Under the pieces are notes generated by a model, which worked only from the letters and a program-made list of their open reading frames with translations, did not search any database and was not told the DNA's origin. A stretch of DNA of 64,000 bases from Aliivibrio sp. S3MY1 (GTDB lineage Bacteria; Pseudomonadota; Gammaproteobacteria; Enterobacterales; Vibrionaceae), in contig NZ_JARACO010000014.1 of assembly GCF_028765575.1 (NCBI RefSeq), forward strand, positions 30,521-94,520, in the 5' to 3' direction. Positions 34,338 to 43,879 of this stretch are shown here, one piece after another. The first letter of the stretch is position 1. Each line of letters opens with the position of its first letter. The position numbers and the translations under genes are program-made.

Positions 34338-34361
34338 AATAATTATAAATGGCAACTTGAA

Positions 34362-35135
34362 TTAATTTGGTGGAATTAACTTCATTCCTAAACCGATTCG
34401 AGTTTGGTCATGATCATAATCAATTAAGGTTTCACCGTATCCTTTCCAGGCTTGTACATATAAACCAACAAATTTATTCAAATACAAGGTATAGCCCGCT
34501 TCTGCTCCACCTTTGTTTGTTCCAAAATTATAATGGAAACGTGTATTAAATTGGCCTATATCATTTCCTAGCTTAACCCATACGTCATAATCACCTAAAT
34601 AGTCAGTCATGTCTTCATTTGGTGTTTCATCAGAAAAGACATACCACGCTCTAACACCATACTGAACAGGACCGTCAATGCGCTCTAAGGCACCATACAT
34701 TCTATCCCAACTTCGAGATAAACTCGCCGTCTGACCATTTGATTCATGGATATAACCAATCTCAGCATTATTAAATAGCAACATATTTGATTGATGCATT
34801 ACAAAAAACTGAGGCTTATAGTTGGTTTCTCTAAAAGGGGATGATATATCACTGTTTCCCAACTGCCATAATGATTTCTGAGTATAAGCAAACATCACTG
34901 ACGTGCTTTGATTAATCGGCATAATTGGAACGGCTAATGAAAATTGAAATTTAACTTCAACTTGTTGTAAGCCATCAGCATCTTCAAAACCACCGGCAAC
35001 ATAGGTGTCTTTATTCAACTCATTGGTATAGGTACCTAATACATAGCTGTCTTCATAACTATGAATATGATTTAATTCTTTTGCTGAGGTTACAAGAGGA
35101 ATAGCCAATGCAATCAGTAGCATCCATTTTTTCAT
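34362..35135 (-). CDS. pldA: Outer-membrane phospholipase A (OMPLA)
   Basis: A 257-residue outer-membrane beta-barrel that hydrolyses phospholipids reaching the outer leaflet. Start at 35135 (AAAGG ribosome site, then signal peptide ending TSA-K); the longer frame adds 15 charged residues and is less likely. Catalytic His130 and Ser132 sit in GYIHESNGQ, matching E. coli H142/S144. The third triad residue, Asn156 in E. coli, is Asp144 here (SRSWDRMY). The alternating barrel strands run to the end with a terminal aromatic-poor strand (GMKLIPPN). Monocistronic with its own terminator. Confidence 0.88.
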   Translation of the reverse strand: MKKWMLLIALAIPLVTSAKELNHIHSYEDSYVLGTYTNELNKDTYVAGGFEDADGLQQVEVKFQFSLAVPIMPINQSTSVMFAYTQKSLWQLGNSDISSPFRETNYKPQFFVMHQSNMLLFNNAEIGYIHESNGQTASLSRSWDRMYGALERIDGPVQYGVRAWYVFSDETPNEDMTDYLGDYDVWVKLGNDIGQFNTRFHYNFGTNKGGAEAGYTLYLNKFVGLYVQAWKGYGETLIDYDHDQTRIGLGMKLIPPN

Positions 35136-35214
35136 AATTGACCTTTTGTCAGTAACTTGCCTTTTTTTATTGATAAGCAAAATACATACCGATATTTAAC
35201 TATATCTATTTGAA

Positions 35215-37560
35215 TTATTTAACATCAATACTGCGGCTTGCTTTTTTATACTGAATTCGCCAACCTAACCAGGAGGGAAGCTCCCAGCGCTTAAGATCCC
35301 CTCTTCTATCTCCTTTGATATACGTTAATACAACTCGCTTACTTGATACGAAATATTCGACAGAGACAGTAATATCAGGCAATACCACGGTTTGAGGGTA
35401 TTTTTTCATAAAATCAATCAACTCCCACTCAGGAACGCCATCAAAAATAAAGTCATCTTCATCAAACATTGCCATGTCCTCTAGAGCTGTAACGCCAAGC
35501 TCTTCTAACTGCTTAGTAAACCAATATTCAAAAGTCATTGCTGAACTCTGCTTATTGCCGTTTAATTGACAATAAAGCTGCCAAGCGGCAATTTCTGCCT
35601 CTCTTTTATCTTTAAATAAGGGCAGAATATGCCCTTCTATCACTTGTGATACGATCGCCGCAATCGCATTATCTTCTGTCGGTTCAACATAAACTGTTTT
35701 CAATAATCGATTGGCATAGTAATAATCACGAGCTATTTTAATGCCTTGATTATCATTGATACACTCACCAACTCGACATTCCGCTAATTCACTTTCAATA
35801 ATCCAAGAAATATCTATCGGTGCCAGTGCTGTTGCAATTGTCAGTGTCTGTTTATTACCTCTTCCCGGTAAAGAAAACTGATTAAATATAATAGCGGCTT
35901 CATCAGCAGGTAAAAAATGATTGTGTCGACCAAGAACCACTTCCAAATAACCATTTCCAAAAGCTTCTCTTCGTTTCTCTCTACGAACAAAAACCAACTC
36001 AGGCAGCTTTTCTGCCAATTGCTGTAGCACTTCTTCTCTTTTCAATCGACTACTGACTGCTAATTCTGGTAGCCCTAATTCATTACGGATTTGTTTTGCT
36101 AGTGCCTGAGCTTCTTTTCGCAATTCATCATCAATCATTAATCCATCGCAATCATGACCTCGAACAATAGAGGCTAACGTCACCAGATCACAGGATTTAG
36201 GGTTCCAACGCAAAAACTCATCTAGTGCCATTTCTGAATTAGCGATTGAGAACAATTTATTTGAAACAGAAAGCCCCGCCACTAAATCGGCAACGGTTTC
36301 TTTTTCAGATCGGCCTTTCACTACCGAAAGCATATGCGAAAAGAGGGTATCAATGGGTAAGGGAAACAATTGCAACCCATAATCAGTGATCATAAGATCA
36401 CTGTTTATCGCTCCCATTTGTTGTAGTTTTTCTTCGGCTAATGCTAATGATTTCTCTGGTAATGGCTCTAAGAATGTCATCTCTCGCAAAGCTTTCTTAC
36501 AACTTGCAGCAGCCAATACAGCTTCGACTAACTCTTCTCTTTGAAGTTCTGGTTGTGTCATTTTTTCTAGAGCGGCATGTTCACCATACAATCTAATCGC
36601 TTGCCCGACTTGAGTTCGCCCTGCTCTTCCTGAGCGTTGATCGGCACTTGCTTTCGAAATAGCTTGCAGAGATAACGTAGTTCGTCCATTTCGTTGATGT
36701 GTTCTTCGCTCTAATCCTGAATCAATAATCACGCTGACATTGGGGATCGTAAGCGAGGTTTCTGCCACATTAGTTGCAAAGATAATTCGCTGTTGGGAAG
36801 ATTGAGTTAGAGCTTGATGCCTATGCGTATCAGAAACGCCTGCAAACAGCGGGATCACTTTACTATCAGGGAATTTTGTTGTCGCAATTTGAGTACATTG
36901 CATGATTTCTTTCTTACCAGGTAAGAACACCAATATATCGCCGGTTTCTTTTCGCTGAATAACGGTGTTTAATGTTGAGATAATTCGCTGTTCGATGTCC
37001 CTTGCCGATGGCATTTGTTGCGAGTGCTCAGAAATATGTGATATTTGAACGGTAAACTGTCGGCCTTTGGCGGTTAAAACCGTGGCGTTTGCATAGCTCG
37101 CTAATGGCTTAGTATCTATGGTAGCAGAGGTTAAGATAAGACGATGCTGTTGATGATCATGCAATAAAGATAATAATAGATCCGTATCCCATCGACGCTC
37201 ATGAAACTCATCAATCATAATATGAGAAAATGAAACTAATTTGTCTTCCATGAACCACTTTAATGCGATTCCAGGGGTCACAAATACAATCTTACTCTCT
37301 TCACAAAATCGACTATCGAGCTTTATCGCATACCCAATATCATCCCCTAAAACCTTAGTACTTTGCTGTGCCAAGTATTCAGCTAATGCGGTACACGCAA
37401 TTCGTCTGGGTTCAATGACTAATACACGTCCATGCTCAGCAGCCCATAATGGTAAGTGAGTCGACTTTCCTGAACCCGTTTCAGATTGAACGACTACATT
37501 TTTAGTTAAAATAGCAGATGAAAACTCAGAACGAATGGCATTAATTGGCAACAAAAACAT
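35215..37560 (-). CDS. HrpB-like DExH-box helicase
   Basis: A 781-residue ATP-dependent RNA/DNA helicase related to HrpB (E. coli HrpB is about 810). Motif I TGSGKSTHLP (near 29-38), Ia EPRRIACTAL, II DEFHER, III SAT, the C-terminal helicase motif ATNVAETSLTIPNV and VI QRSGRAGR are intact. The C-terminal region (from about 540) keeps the HrpB-specific part but is divergent, and the sequence is clearly less HrpB-like than the E. coli protein, so I leave the symbol empty. Role unknown; related helicases affect RNA turnover or protein export. Stands alone. Confidence 0.85.
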   Translation of the reverse strand: MFLLPINAIRSEFSSAILTKNVVVQSETGSGKSTHLPLWAAEHGRVLVIEPRRIACTALAEYLAQQSTKVLGDDIGYAIKLDSRFCEESKIVFVTPGIALKWFMEDKLVSFSHIMIDEFHERRWDTDLLLSLLHDHQQHRLILTSATIDTKPLASYANATVLTAKGRQFTVQISHISEHSQQMPSARDIEQRIISTLNTVIQRKETGDILVFLPGKKEIMQCTQIATTKFPDSKVIPLFAGVSDTHRHQALTQSSQQRIIFATNVAETSLTIPNVSVIIDSGLERRTHQRNGRTTLSLQAISKASADQRSGRAGRTQVGQAIRLYGEHAALEKMTQPELQREELVEAVLAAASCKKALREMTFLEPLPEKSLALAEEKLQQMGAINSDLMITDYGLQLFPLPIDTLFSHMLSVVKGRSEKETVADLVAGLSVSNKLFSIANSEMALDEFLRWNPKSCDLVTLASIVRGHDCDGLMIDDELRKEAQALAKQIRNELGLPELAVSSRLKREEVLQQLAEKLPELVFVRREKRREAFGNGYLEVVLGRHNHFLPADEAAIIFNQFSLPGRGNKQTLTIATALAPIDISWIIESELAECRVGECINDNQGIKIARDYYYANRLLKTVYVEPTEDNAIAAIVSQVIEGHILPLFKDKREAEIAAWQLYCQLNGNKQSSAMTFEYWFTKQLEELGVTALEDMAMFDEDDFIFDGVPEWELIDFMKKYPQTVVLPDITVSVEYFVSSKRVVLTYIKGDRRGDLKRWELPSWLGWRIQYKKASRSIDVK

Positions 37561-37714
37561 ACAAACCGTAAAATAATAGAATATTTGACTACTCTAGCGG
37601 ATTTGATTGATAAAAACATGACTCTATTCGCACTTTATTTTCAATCACACTTTGATATTTTAGCAAAGTAGGCATAGGATCTGTGGTTCATTCTTGATTT
37701 GAAGAAGCATAACA

Positions 37715-39403
37715 ATGAATAACAATAAACGTCCCCTATATATCCCTTATGCTGGCCCAGCACTTCTAAGTACCCCTCTGCTCAATAAAGGCAGCGCATT
37801 CAGCACTACTGAGCGTAAATATTTTAACTTAGAAGGCTTGCTTCCTGAAGCTATCGAAAGCATCGAAGAGCAAACTGGTCGTGCTTATAAGCAATATCAA
37901 AGTTTTGAAAATGATATGGATAAACATATCTACCTACGTAATATTCAAGACACGAATGAAACCTTGTTTTATCGCTTAGTTCAAAACCATATCAGTGAAA
38001 TGATGCCAATTATTTACACGCCAACCGTTGGCGCTGCGTGTGAAAACTTCTCAAATATCTATCGTCGTGGCCGTGGTCTATTTATCTCTTATGAGAACAA
38101 AAACCGCATTGATGACCTATTAAACAATGCCGCAAACCAAAACGTAAAAGTAATTGTTGTTACTGATGGTGAGCGTATTCTTGGTCTTGGTGACCAAGGT
38201 ATCGGCGGTATGGGTATTCCAATTGGTAAATTAGCACTGTATACCGCTTGTGGTGGTATTAGTCCTGCGCATACCTTACCTATCGTTCTTGATGTCGGTA
38301 CTAACAACCCTCAGCGTCTTGCTGATCCTATGTACATGGGCTGGCGTCATCCTCGTATCACTGGTGATGAATACGCTGAGTTTGTTGAAGACTTTATTCA
38401 AGCGGTTCAACGTCGTTGGCCTCAAGCACTTGTTCAATTTGAAGATTTTGCACAAAAAAATGCAATGCCTTTACTTGAGCGCTACAAAAATCGTATCTGT
38501 TGCTTTAATGATGATATCCAAGGTACTGCAGCCGTTACAGTGGGCTCTCTACTTGCAGCATGTAAAGCCGCGGGCAGTTCATTAGCACAGCAACGTGTTA
38601 CCTTCTTAGGTGCAGGCTCTGCGGGGTGTGGTATTGCTGAAGCGATTATTGCTCAAATGGTATCTGAAGGTATTTCTGATGCTCAGGCACGCTCGCAAGT
38701 GTACATGGTTGACCGTTGGGGCTTATTACAAGAAGGCATGCCAAACCTATTGGATTTCCAACAGCGTTTAGTACAAAAAGCTGAAAATACAAAAGACTGG
38801 GTTTCTGAAGAACCTAACTACTCACTTGTAGATGTTATGCGTAATGCAAAACCAACCGTGTTAATTGGTGTATCAGGTGCTCCTGGCTTATTCAGCAAAG
38901 AAGTTATCCAAGAGATGCATAAACACTGTGAACGCCCGATTGTGTTCCCGTTATCAAACCCAACAAGTCGTGTTGAAGCAACACCAAATGACATTATTCG
39001 TTGGACTGATGGGCAAGCATTAGTAGCAACAGGTAGTCCATTTGATCCGGTCACTCATAATGGTCAAACTTACCCAATTGCACAATGTAACAACAGCTTT
39101 ATCTTCCCTGGTATTGGTCTAGGTGTACTGGCAATTAAAGCGACTCGTGTTTCTGATGAAATGCTACAAGAATCAAGCCGTGCATTAGCAGAGTGTTCCC
39201 CTCTTGCAATTAATGGCTCAGGTGCGCTTCTTCCGCCATTGGAAGAGATCCACACAGTATCAAAGAAAATTGCCTTTGCCGTTGCTAAAAAAGCGATTGA
39301 ACAAGGCTATGCACTAGAGATTACTGACGAAGCACTGCATCAAAAAATTGACCAGTACTTCTGGAAACCAGTATATCGTCGCTACAAACGAACTGCGTTT
39401 TAA
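37715..39403 (+). CDS. maeA: NAD-dependent malic enzyme
   Basis: Oxidatively decarboxylates malate to pyruvate. The 562-residue length fits the E. coli MaeA (SfcA) type (565). The N-terminal malic domain carries [20 protein letters not shown], and the catalytic-Lys region [20 protein letters not shown]; the NAD-binding domain shows [18 protein letters not shown] and ALVATGSPF. Cytoplasmic. Followed by a very strong terminator. Confidence 0.95.
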   Translation: MNNNKRPLYIPYAGPALLSTPLLNKGSAFSTTERKYFNLEGLLPEAIESIEEQTGRAYKQYQSFENDMDKHIYLRNIQDTNETLFYRLVQNHISEMMPIIYTPTVGAACENFSNIYRRGRGLFISYENKNRIDDLLNNAANQNVKVIVVTDGERILGLGDQGIGGMGIPIGKLALYTACGGISPAHTLPIVLDVGTNNPQRLADPMYMGWRHPRITGDEYAEFVEDFIQAVQRRWPQALVQFEDFAQKNAMPLLERYKNRICCFNDDIQGTAAVTVGSLLAACKAAGSSLAQQRVTFLGAGSAGCGIAEAIIAQMVSEGISDAQARSQVYMVDRWGLLQEGMPNLLDFQQRLVQKAENTKDWVSEEPNYSLVDVMRNAKPTVLIGVSGAPGLFSKEVIQEMHKHCERPIVFPLSNPTSRVEATPNDIIRWTDGQALVATGSPFDPVTHNGQTYPIAQCNNSFIFPGIGLGVLAIKATRVSDEMLQESSRALAECSPLAINGSGALLPPLEEIHTVSKKIAFAVAKKAIEQGYALEITDEALHQKIDQYFWKPVYRRYKRTAF

Positions 39404-39424
39404 TTAAAAATTTCCACAAAAATC

Positions 39425-39456
39425 AAAACCAGAGAAGATTTCTCTGGTTTTTTTTC
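39425..39456 (+). terminator. Terminator after maeA
   Basis: Perfect 12-bp stem AAAACCAGAGAA/TTCTCTGGTTTT with a GAT triloop (39425-39451), then a T-run. Confidence 0.92.
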
Positions 39457-39512
39457 AACTATATGTTTCTAATAGCCATTAATTAAACTTACGATATTTA
39501 AAGACTCATTAT

Positions 39513-39845
39513 ATGAATCACGTTATTTCTTTCTTCAATTCAATGGGAAGCTACTTAACCCCATACCTATCGGATATATCTGTTGCTATGATCGCTTGCG
39601 CATTAGTCATGCTTGGTGGTGACATTAACAGAGCACTTCGTGCTTTTTTATCTGGTAAACATTTTTTAATTCGCACTGTGGCTTTTATTGGTGTTAATGC
39701 CTTTGGTTATGGTTTATTGATTGTAAAAGTATCGCCATTTCTCACATCTGCACTACGCTCTATTGAGCCTGCTTTTATGCTTGCTATTGTTCTTTCTACC
39801 TTTATTATTATTGGTATGTGGGCACAAAAAAATCGTCAAGTCTAA
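39513..39845 (+). CDS. Small inner-membrane protein (DUF3392-like)
   Basis: A 110-residue protein with three to four membrane helices (about 20-36, 55-75, 85-103). I recall the family as DUF3392, conserved in Vibrionaceae. No catalytic motif. It precedes sanA by 26 bp on the same strand, so the two are probably co-transcribed, which places it in the envelope. Confidence 0.65.
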   Translation: MNHVISFFNSMGSYLTPYLSDISVAMIACALVMLGGDINRALRAFLSGKHFLIRTVAFIGVNAFGYGLLIVKVSPFLTSALRSIEPAFMLAIVLSTFIIIGMWAQKNRQV

Positions 39846-39871
39846 CGCCTAATCTATCAAGTTGAGGTTCA

Positions 39872-40549
39872 ATGAAACTCCCGAATTTACCCCAGATTAA
39901 AAAATGGTTAAAAATAGCAGTACTAATTATCGGGGTTATGGTATCTGTCGTATTATTAGCAGATGTCACCATATCACTCTCAACAGGATCTCAACTGTAT
40001 CAAGACATCGAATCGATACCACCCCAAAACACAGCCTTAGTTCTTGGTACGAGTAAATACATTCGACGAACGTTAAACCCATACTATCAATATCGTATTG
40101 ATGCGGCGATAGAGTTATATAAAAAAAATAAAATAACGCATTTTTTATTAAGTGGTGACAATGCTCACCGCTCGTACAATGAACCCTGGACGATGAAAAG
40201 AGATCTATTAAGAGCTGGGATCCCAGAAGAGAATATTACATTAGATTACGCAGGCTTTAGAACTCTAGACTCTGTACAGCGAGCTAAACAGATTTTTGAA
40301 GCGAATAGCCTCACCATTGTAACTCAAAAATTTCATTGCCAGCGAGCACTCTTCATTGCTAATCATTTCTCTATGGATACTGTTTGCTTAGTCGTTCCTT
40401 CCCCTAGCGGATGGGCAAATACAAAAATAAGATTTCGAGAAGTGCTGGCGAGAACCAAAGCAATACTTGATTTATATATCTTTAATGTACAACCTAAATT
40501 TCTTGGCCCTAAAGAACCGATAAATAAAATTTCGATTCCAAGTGAATAA
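39872..40549 (+). CDS. sanA: SanA/YdcF family envelope protein
   Basis: A 225-residue protein with a signal-anchor helix (about 15-34) and a DUF218 domain (TALVLGTSKYIRRTLNPYYQ near 52-71, then FLLSGDNAHRSYNEPWTM and DYAGFRTLDSVQRAKQIF). E. coli SanA gives vancomycin resistance at high temperature and affects envelope integrity. The conserved acidic and His residues of DUF218 are present. Probably in an operon with the preceding small membrane gene. Confidence 0.85.
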   Translation: MKLPNLPQIKKWLKIAVLIIGVMVSVVLLADVTISLSTGSQLYQDIESIPPQNTALVLGTSKYIRRTLNPYYQYRIDAAIELYKKNKITHFLLSGDNAHRSYNEPWTMKRDLLRAGIPEENITLDYAGFRTLDSVQRAKQIFEANSLTIVTQKFHCQRALFIANHFSMDTVCLVVPSPSGWANTKIRFREVLARTKAILDLYIFNVQPKFLGPKEPINKISIPSE

Positions 40550-40583
40550 TACCAATGTAATTATCTAATTAATTACATTGGTA
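40549..40583. repeat. Palindromic repeat copy A (ACCAATGTAATTA element)
   Basis: Arms ACCAATGTAATTA and TAATTACATTGGT form a near-perfect hairpin right after sanA. The left arm (TACCAATGTAATTA) recurs at 46267-46280 in another gap. The type is common in Vibrio intergenic DNA as I recall. Possible REP-like element serving also as a 3'-end hairpin. Confidence 0.65.
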
Positions 40584-40621
40584 CAAAAAAGCCTGGTTTC
40601 GATAACGTATCAAAACCAGGC
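40584..40621 (-). terminator. Terminator of the diguanylate cyclase gene
   Basis: Stem GCCTGGTTT/AAACCAGGC (40591-40599, 40613-40621) with a T-run on the minus strand at 40585-40590, 55 bp after the gene's stop. Confidence 0.85.
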
Positions 40622-40675
40622 CTTACACTCTTTATTGTATCTCTGTCTAAATAGAGTTACTTCATATAGGCTTCA

Positions 40676-42004
40676 TCACATATAGTGTGAGCCTGTACTT
40701 GCTGAATCCACACTTACGCTGGTTATTACGTTATTACGACCAGCATTCTTTGCTTTATACAACGCATCATCCGCACGAGCAATGACTTCAGTTATGCGCT
40801 CATCTTTCATTTCAGTAACACCCAAACTGCAAGTCAGGGATTCATTATGGCACCATAGATGATGCTCAACCGTTTTACGAATAGACTCTGCTTTTTCTGT
40901 TGCCTGTTGCGCATTATGCTTTGGACAGAAAACGACAAACTCTTCTCCTCCCCAACGAACCAGAAAATCCGTATTTTTAATCGCGCTAGTTACCACCAGA
41001 ACAAACTCTCTTAAGATATCATCACCTGTTTGATGACCGTGTTTATCATTAATTTTTTTGAAATAATCAATATCTATATAGATCACTGAAAACGTCTGTT
41101 TACCCCAACGAACTTTTTGAGACATTTGTTCTAACCAATCACGTACTGCATTTCGATTTCGAGCCCCTGTTAATGAGTCTCGGTGAGCAAGTTCCGCAAA
41201 TTCAACATTCTGCTCTTTTAAGTTATCGTTTAATTTACGTAAACGACTTTCACGATAAGCACTGACTTTGAGGTTTTTATTTAATCTTTTTTGTTCATAT
41301 AAAATATAGGCAATGATAATAATTAACCAGGCATATAAAATAATTTTCAATAACGAATTTTCTTTAATCCATGAGCCACGTAGTTCAATACTATTAATGG
41401 TTATTTCAAAATCACCACTTTTTACTGTCGATGACGTTGCTATTTCAATAATTGAGATGTTCGAAAACTCTGGAGCGGCATGCTCTACAGGAACTTTATA
41501 ATCAGCTATCCACCAAGTCATCACTTGAAAGTCCGATAAGGCTATTTCTTTAGGACCCGCATTAAAGCCTGGTTCATACTCTACGCCATTAAACTTTAAT
41601 GATGCCCCATCATTTCGTTTCGTGTAAATAGGATTACTATTTCTTAAATAAACACGTAAACGCCCATTTGGATCGGCACTTTTGTAATCAATATCTAAAA
41701 TAAGTTTTGAATAAGAGGAAAGCTCAATGCCATCAAAGATACTATGAGAAAAGTGAATCGCAACTTCACAATATGGCCATGCATATTTGCCTTTTTTCAT
41801 CGTACAACGCATGGATGGTTTGCCATTTTTTTCAACTAAAATAGCATCACTTATACCACCCACTTTTTTATCATCTGCGGCGTAATATTGATATTGTTCT
41901 GGATTAATAGTGATCATTTTAGTATCACCTTTAAAGTGATACCAAATTAAAACCCCAATAGAGATAATCAACATCCCTACTGTTATTTTTTGAAATACCC
42001 GCAT
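40676..42004 (-). CDS. Membrane-bound diguanylate cyclase (GGDEF)
   Basis: A 442-residue enzyme that makes cyclic di-GMP. First membrane helix about 8-24, a periplasmic beta-rich domain about 30-215 that resembles carbohydrate-binding/CIA30-like sandwiches, second helix about 220-237 (LLKIILYAWLIIIIAYILY), a short coiled coil and a GGDEF domain with RWGGEEFVVF (active GGEEF). The inhibitory I-site RxxD, 5 residues ahead, is KNTD, so product inhibition may be lost. The periplasmic domain could sense a carbohydrate-like signal. Monocistronic. Confidence 0.9.
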   Translation of the reverse strand: MRVFQKITVGMLIISIGVLIWYHFKGDTKMITINPEQYQYYAADDKKVGGISDAILVEKNGKPSMRCTMKKGKYAWPYCEVAIHFSHSIFDGIELSSYSKLILDIDYKSADPNGRLRVYLRNSNPIYTKRNDGASLKFNGVEYEPGFNAGPKEIALSDFQVMTWWIADYKVPVEHAAPEFSNISIIEIATSSTVKSGDFEITINSIELRGSWIKENSLLKIILYAWLIIIIAYILYEQKRLNKNLKVSAYRESRLRKLNDNLKEQNVEFAELAHRDSLTGARNRNAVRDWLEQMSQKVRWGKQTFSVIYIDIDYFKKINDKHGHQTGDDILREFVLVVTSAIKNTDFLVRWGGEEFVVFCPKHNAQQATEKAESIRKTVEHHLWCHNESLTCSLGVTEMKDERITEVIARADDALYKAKNAGRNNVITSVSVDSASTGSHYM

Positions 42005-42268
42005 CGTAATCCTTTACTCTAGTCATCAAAATATGATCTTTATTCCAAAAATAATAACCCACTTATTTCGCAGCGCAAAGCATTATTACAACGATATAAA
42101 GCCAAACACTCAATTGATATGGTTTATTGACGGCTGTCAAATATATGTCACGCCTCACTCAACTCAAATTAAACAAAAAAAACAACATTAACTATTAATA
42201 TTAAACGATTTATTTAATAAAAATTATCAAATTGAATATAAATATTATTGTAATTACTGCCACCTTTT
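42005..42268. other. Non-coding region upstream of the GGDEF gene
   Basis: AT-rich DNA with runs of A and T; no gene seen and no clear promoter, although the GGDEF promoter must lie here. Confidence 0.4.
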
Positions 42269-42421
42269 ATGCGTCCATACTGGATGAATTATCAAAGAAC
42301 ATCATCGCTATCTGTGGTGTATGGAATACTTGCGCTTCTAACAACTACAGCAATACCTCAATATTTTTCCAAAGAGGAGCTAGTGATGACTTGTTCTTCA
42401 GAGACTATTGCAGAAGAATAA
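42269..42421 (+). CDS. Possible 50-residue membrane protein (frame uncertain)
   Basis: ATG-TAA frame reading MRPYWMNYQRTSSLSVVYGI then LALLTTTAIPQYFSKEELVM, with one hydrophobic helix and a polar tail. A different frame (42232-42537) is longer (101 residues) and its last 40 residues (ITLPITIPLGLLYNVFILKK onward) also look protein-like. This may be one broken gene spanning a frameshift around 42420, or chance. No homologue recognised. Confidence 0.3.
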   Translation: MRPYWMNYQRTSSLSVVYGILALLTTTAIPQYFSKEELVMTCSSETIAEE

Positions 42422-42616
42422 CATTGCCGATAACAATACCATTGGGGTTACTTTACAATGTATTTATACTAAAGAAAGACTCTAAGTGGGATCAATCTAA
42501 TTGGCTAAAAGATACACGCTCTAAGCAATTGAAGTGAAATATAATTTCAATCAACTATAGAATTTAAGTATAGTGTCGTTATGAATAAATAGTAATTCAC
42601 CTCTTGAGAAAAAATC

Positions 42617-42976
42617 GTGAAAATTTCTGAATTGATACAAAATTTACAAGATATTCAAGCAAGTTATGGTAATGACTTAGAAGTCGTCACGGGCGAAGAA
42701 TGGTTTCCTGAGCAGTTATTAACCTCAAACGTAAATCATAATATGGCATTTCTGCAGTTTGATCGTATGCCAAGTGATATACCTGTCGAGATCGATGCTC
42801 GTGGCTTTTTAGAGCACGAAGAGTTACTAATTAAAGAGTTAATCAACAAAGTTATATTCAGTGAATTAGAGCCTGAAGCTATGGTTGAAAAGTTAACCTC
42901 GATGCTCATTTTTAGCCATGAAAACATTAGCTCTGATGTTATTGAAGAATTTGGACAATCTAAAAATAAAAAGTAG
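42617..42976 (+). CDS. Small acidic protein of unknown function
   Basis: A 119-residue soluble, acidic protein (many Glu, MKISELIQNLQDIQASYGND at the start). No motif that I recognise. Helical C-terminal half (HEELLIKELINKVIFSELEP). Its stop codon lies inside the left arm of its terminator hairpin. Vibrio relatives probably exist but I cannot name a family. Monocistronic. Confidence 0.55.
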   Translation: MKISELIQNLQDIQASYGNDLEVVTGEEWFPEQLLTSNVNHNMAFLQFDRMPSDIPVEIDARGFLEHEELLIKELINKVIFSELEPEAMVEKLTSMLIFSHENISSDVIEEFGQSKNKK

Positions 42977-42995
42977 GCACCATGCCTACTTTTTA
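42968..42995. terminator. Terminator overlapping the stop codon at 42974-42976
   Basis: Perfect 12-bp stem AAAAAGTAGGCA/TGCCTACTTTTT with a 3-nt loop; the TAG stop is in the left arm. A- and T-runs make it usable on both strands, also for the convergent ecfT gene. Confidence 0.88.
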
Positions 42996-43036
42996 ATCAA
43001 AAATATTTATAATCAATTCGCTTTGATAGCGCACGC

Positions 43037-43879
43037 CTAATTAAATGGATACCAAAATAACTGACTATCCATAACGCGCTTTGTGATAGCTAAAATAACA
43101 ATAATGAATAAGCCAAACATGACGGCTTTATCTGTTTTAGTTATCGCCTTATCACTGAACCACGTTCTGCTTTTCCCGCGTCCAAAACCACGTAATACCA
43201 TCGCGTTTGATATTTCATCAGCTCTATCTAAGCTTGAAAAGATCAATGGGCCTAATATTTTCGCAATATTACTAATTCGAGTAAAAACAGGAACATTCTT
43301 AGATAAGTCAACACCACGAGCCTGTTGAGCATGCATTATATTTATAAAGTCACTTTTTACTTCAGGTAAATATCTCAGTGTTAAACTTACGGCATAAGCA
43401 ATTTTATAAGGCAGGCCTAATCGATTTAAACTCGCTGCAAACTCTGTTGGGTGAGTCGTAAATACAAAAACCAATGCGATTGGAAACATACTAAAATACT
43501 TAAGTGTCACCGTAATTAGATAAAACAGAGTCTCTTGAGTAATCGCATAACTACCAAATATAGGCATTAATACCGTTGTTGAACCTAATAATTCATTTCC
43601 TTGATTCGGCGCCAGCAAAAACATAAATACCGCATTCATGCTCAATACTGTTGCAGTGCCAATCAATAATGGTTTATAAGCAGAAAAAGGCACTTTTGTC
43701 GCTTTTAGTAAATATAAACCTAATAAGATTAATGGAATGATAATACGTAAATCAAATGTAGTCAGTACTACGGTAATCCACGTAATGAACAGCAAAAATT
43801 TAGTTACCCCATTTAGATGATGTAACCAAGTGTCCAAATCCACATAATTAATACCAAAACTCTCTTTATTAGTGGACAT
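43037..43879 (-). CDS. ECF transporter transmembrane component EcfT (CbiQ-like)
   Basis: Energy-coupling factor membrane subunit, 280 residues from Met at 43879 (288 from 43903; both overlap the ATPase gene end at 43869). About five helices, and the EcfT coupling motifs in the C-terminal half: HAQQARGVDL (first A-R-G helix) and DEISNAMVLRGFGRGKSRTW (second). These two Ala-Arg-Gly motifs contact the ATPases. Last gene of the S-A-T operon. Confidence 0.88.
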   Translation of the reverse strand: MSTNKESFGINYVDLDTWLHHLNGVTKFLLFITWITVVLTTFDLRIIIPLILLGLYLLKATKVPFSAYKPLLIGTATVLSMNAVFMFLLAPNQGNELLGSTTVLMPIFGSYAITQETLFYLITVTLKYFSMFPIALVFVFTTHPTEFAASLNRLGLPYKIAYAVSLTLRYLPEVKSDFINIMHAQQARGVDLSKNVPVFTRISNIAKILGPLIFSSLDRADEISNAMVLRGFGRGKSRTWFSDKAITKTDKAVMFGLFIIVILAITKRVMDSQLFWYPFN

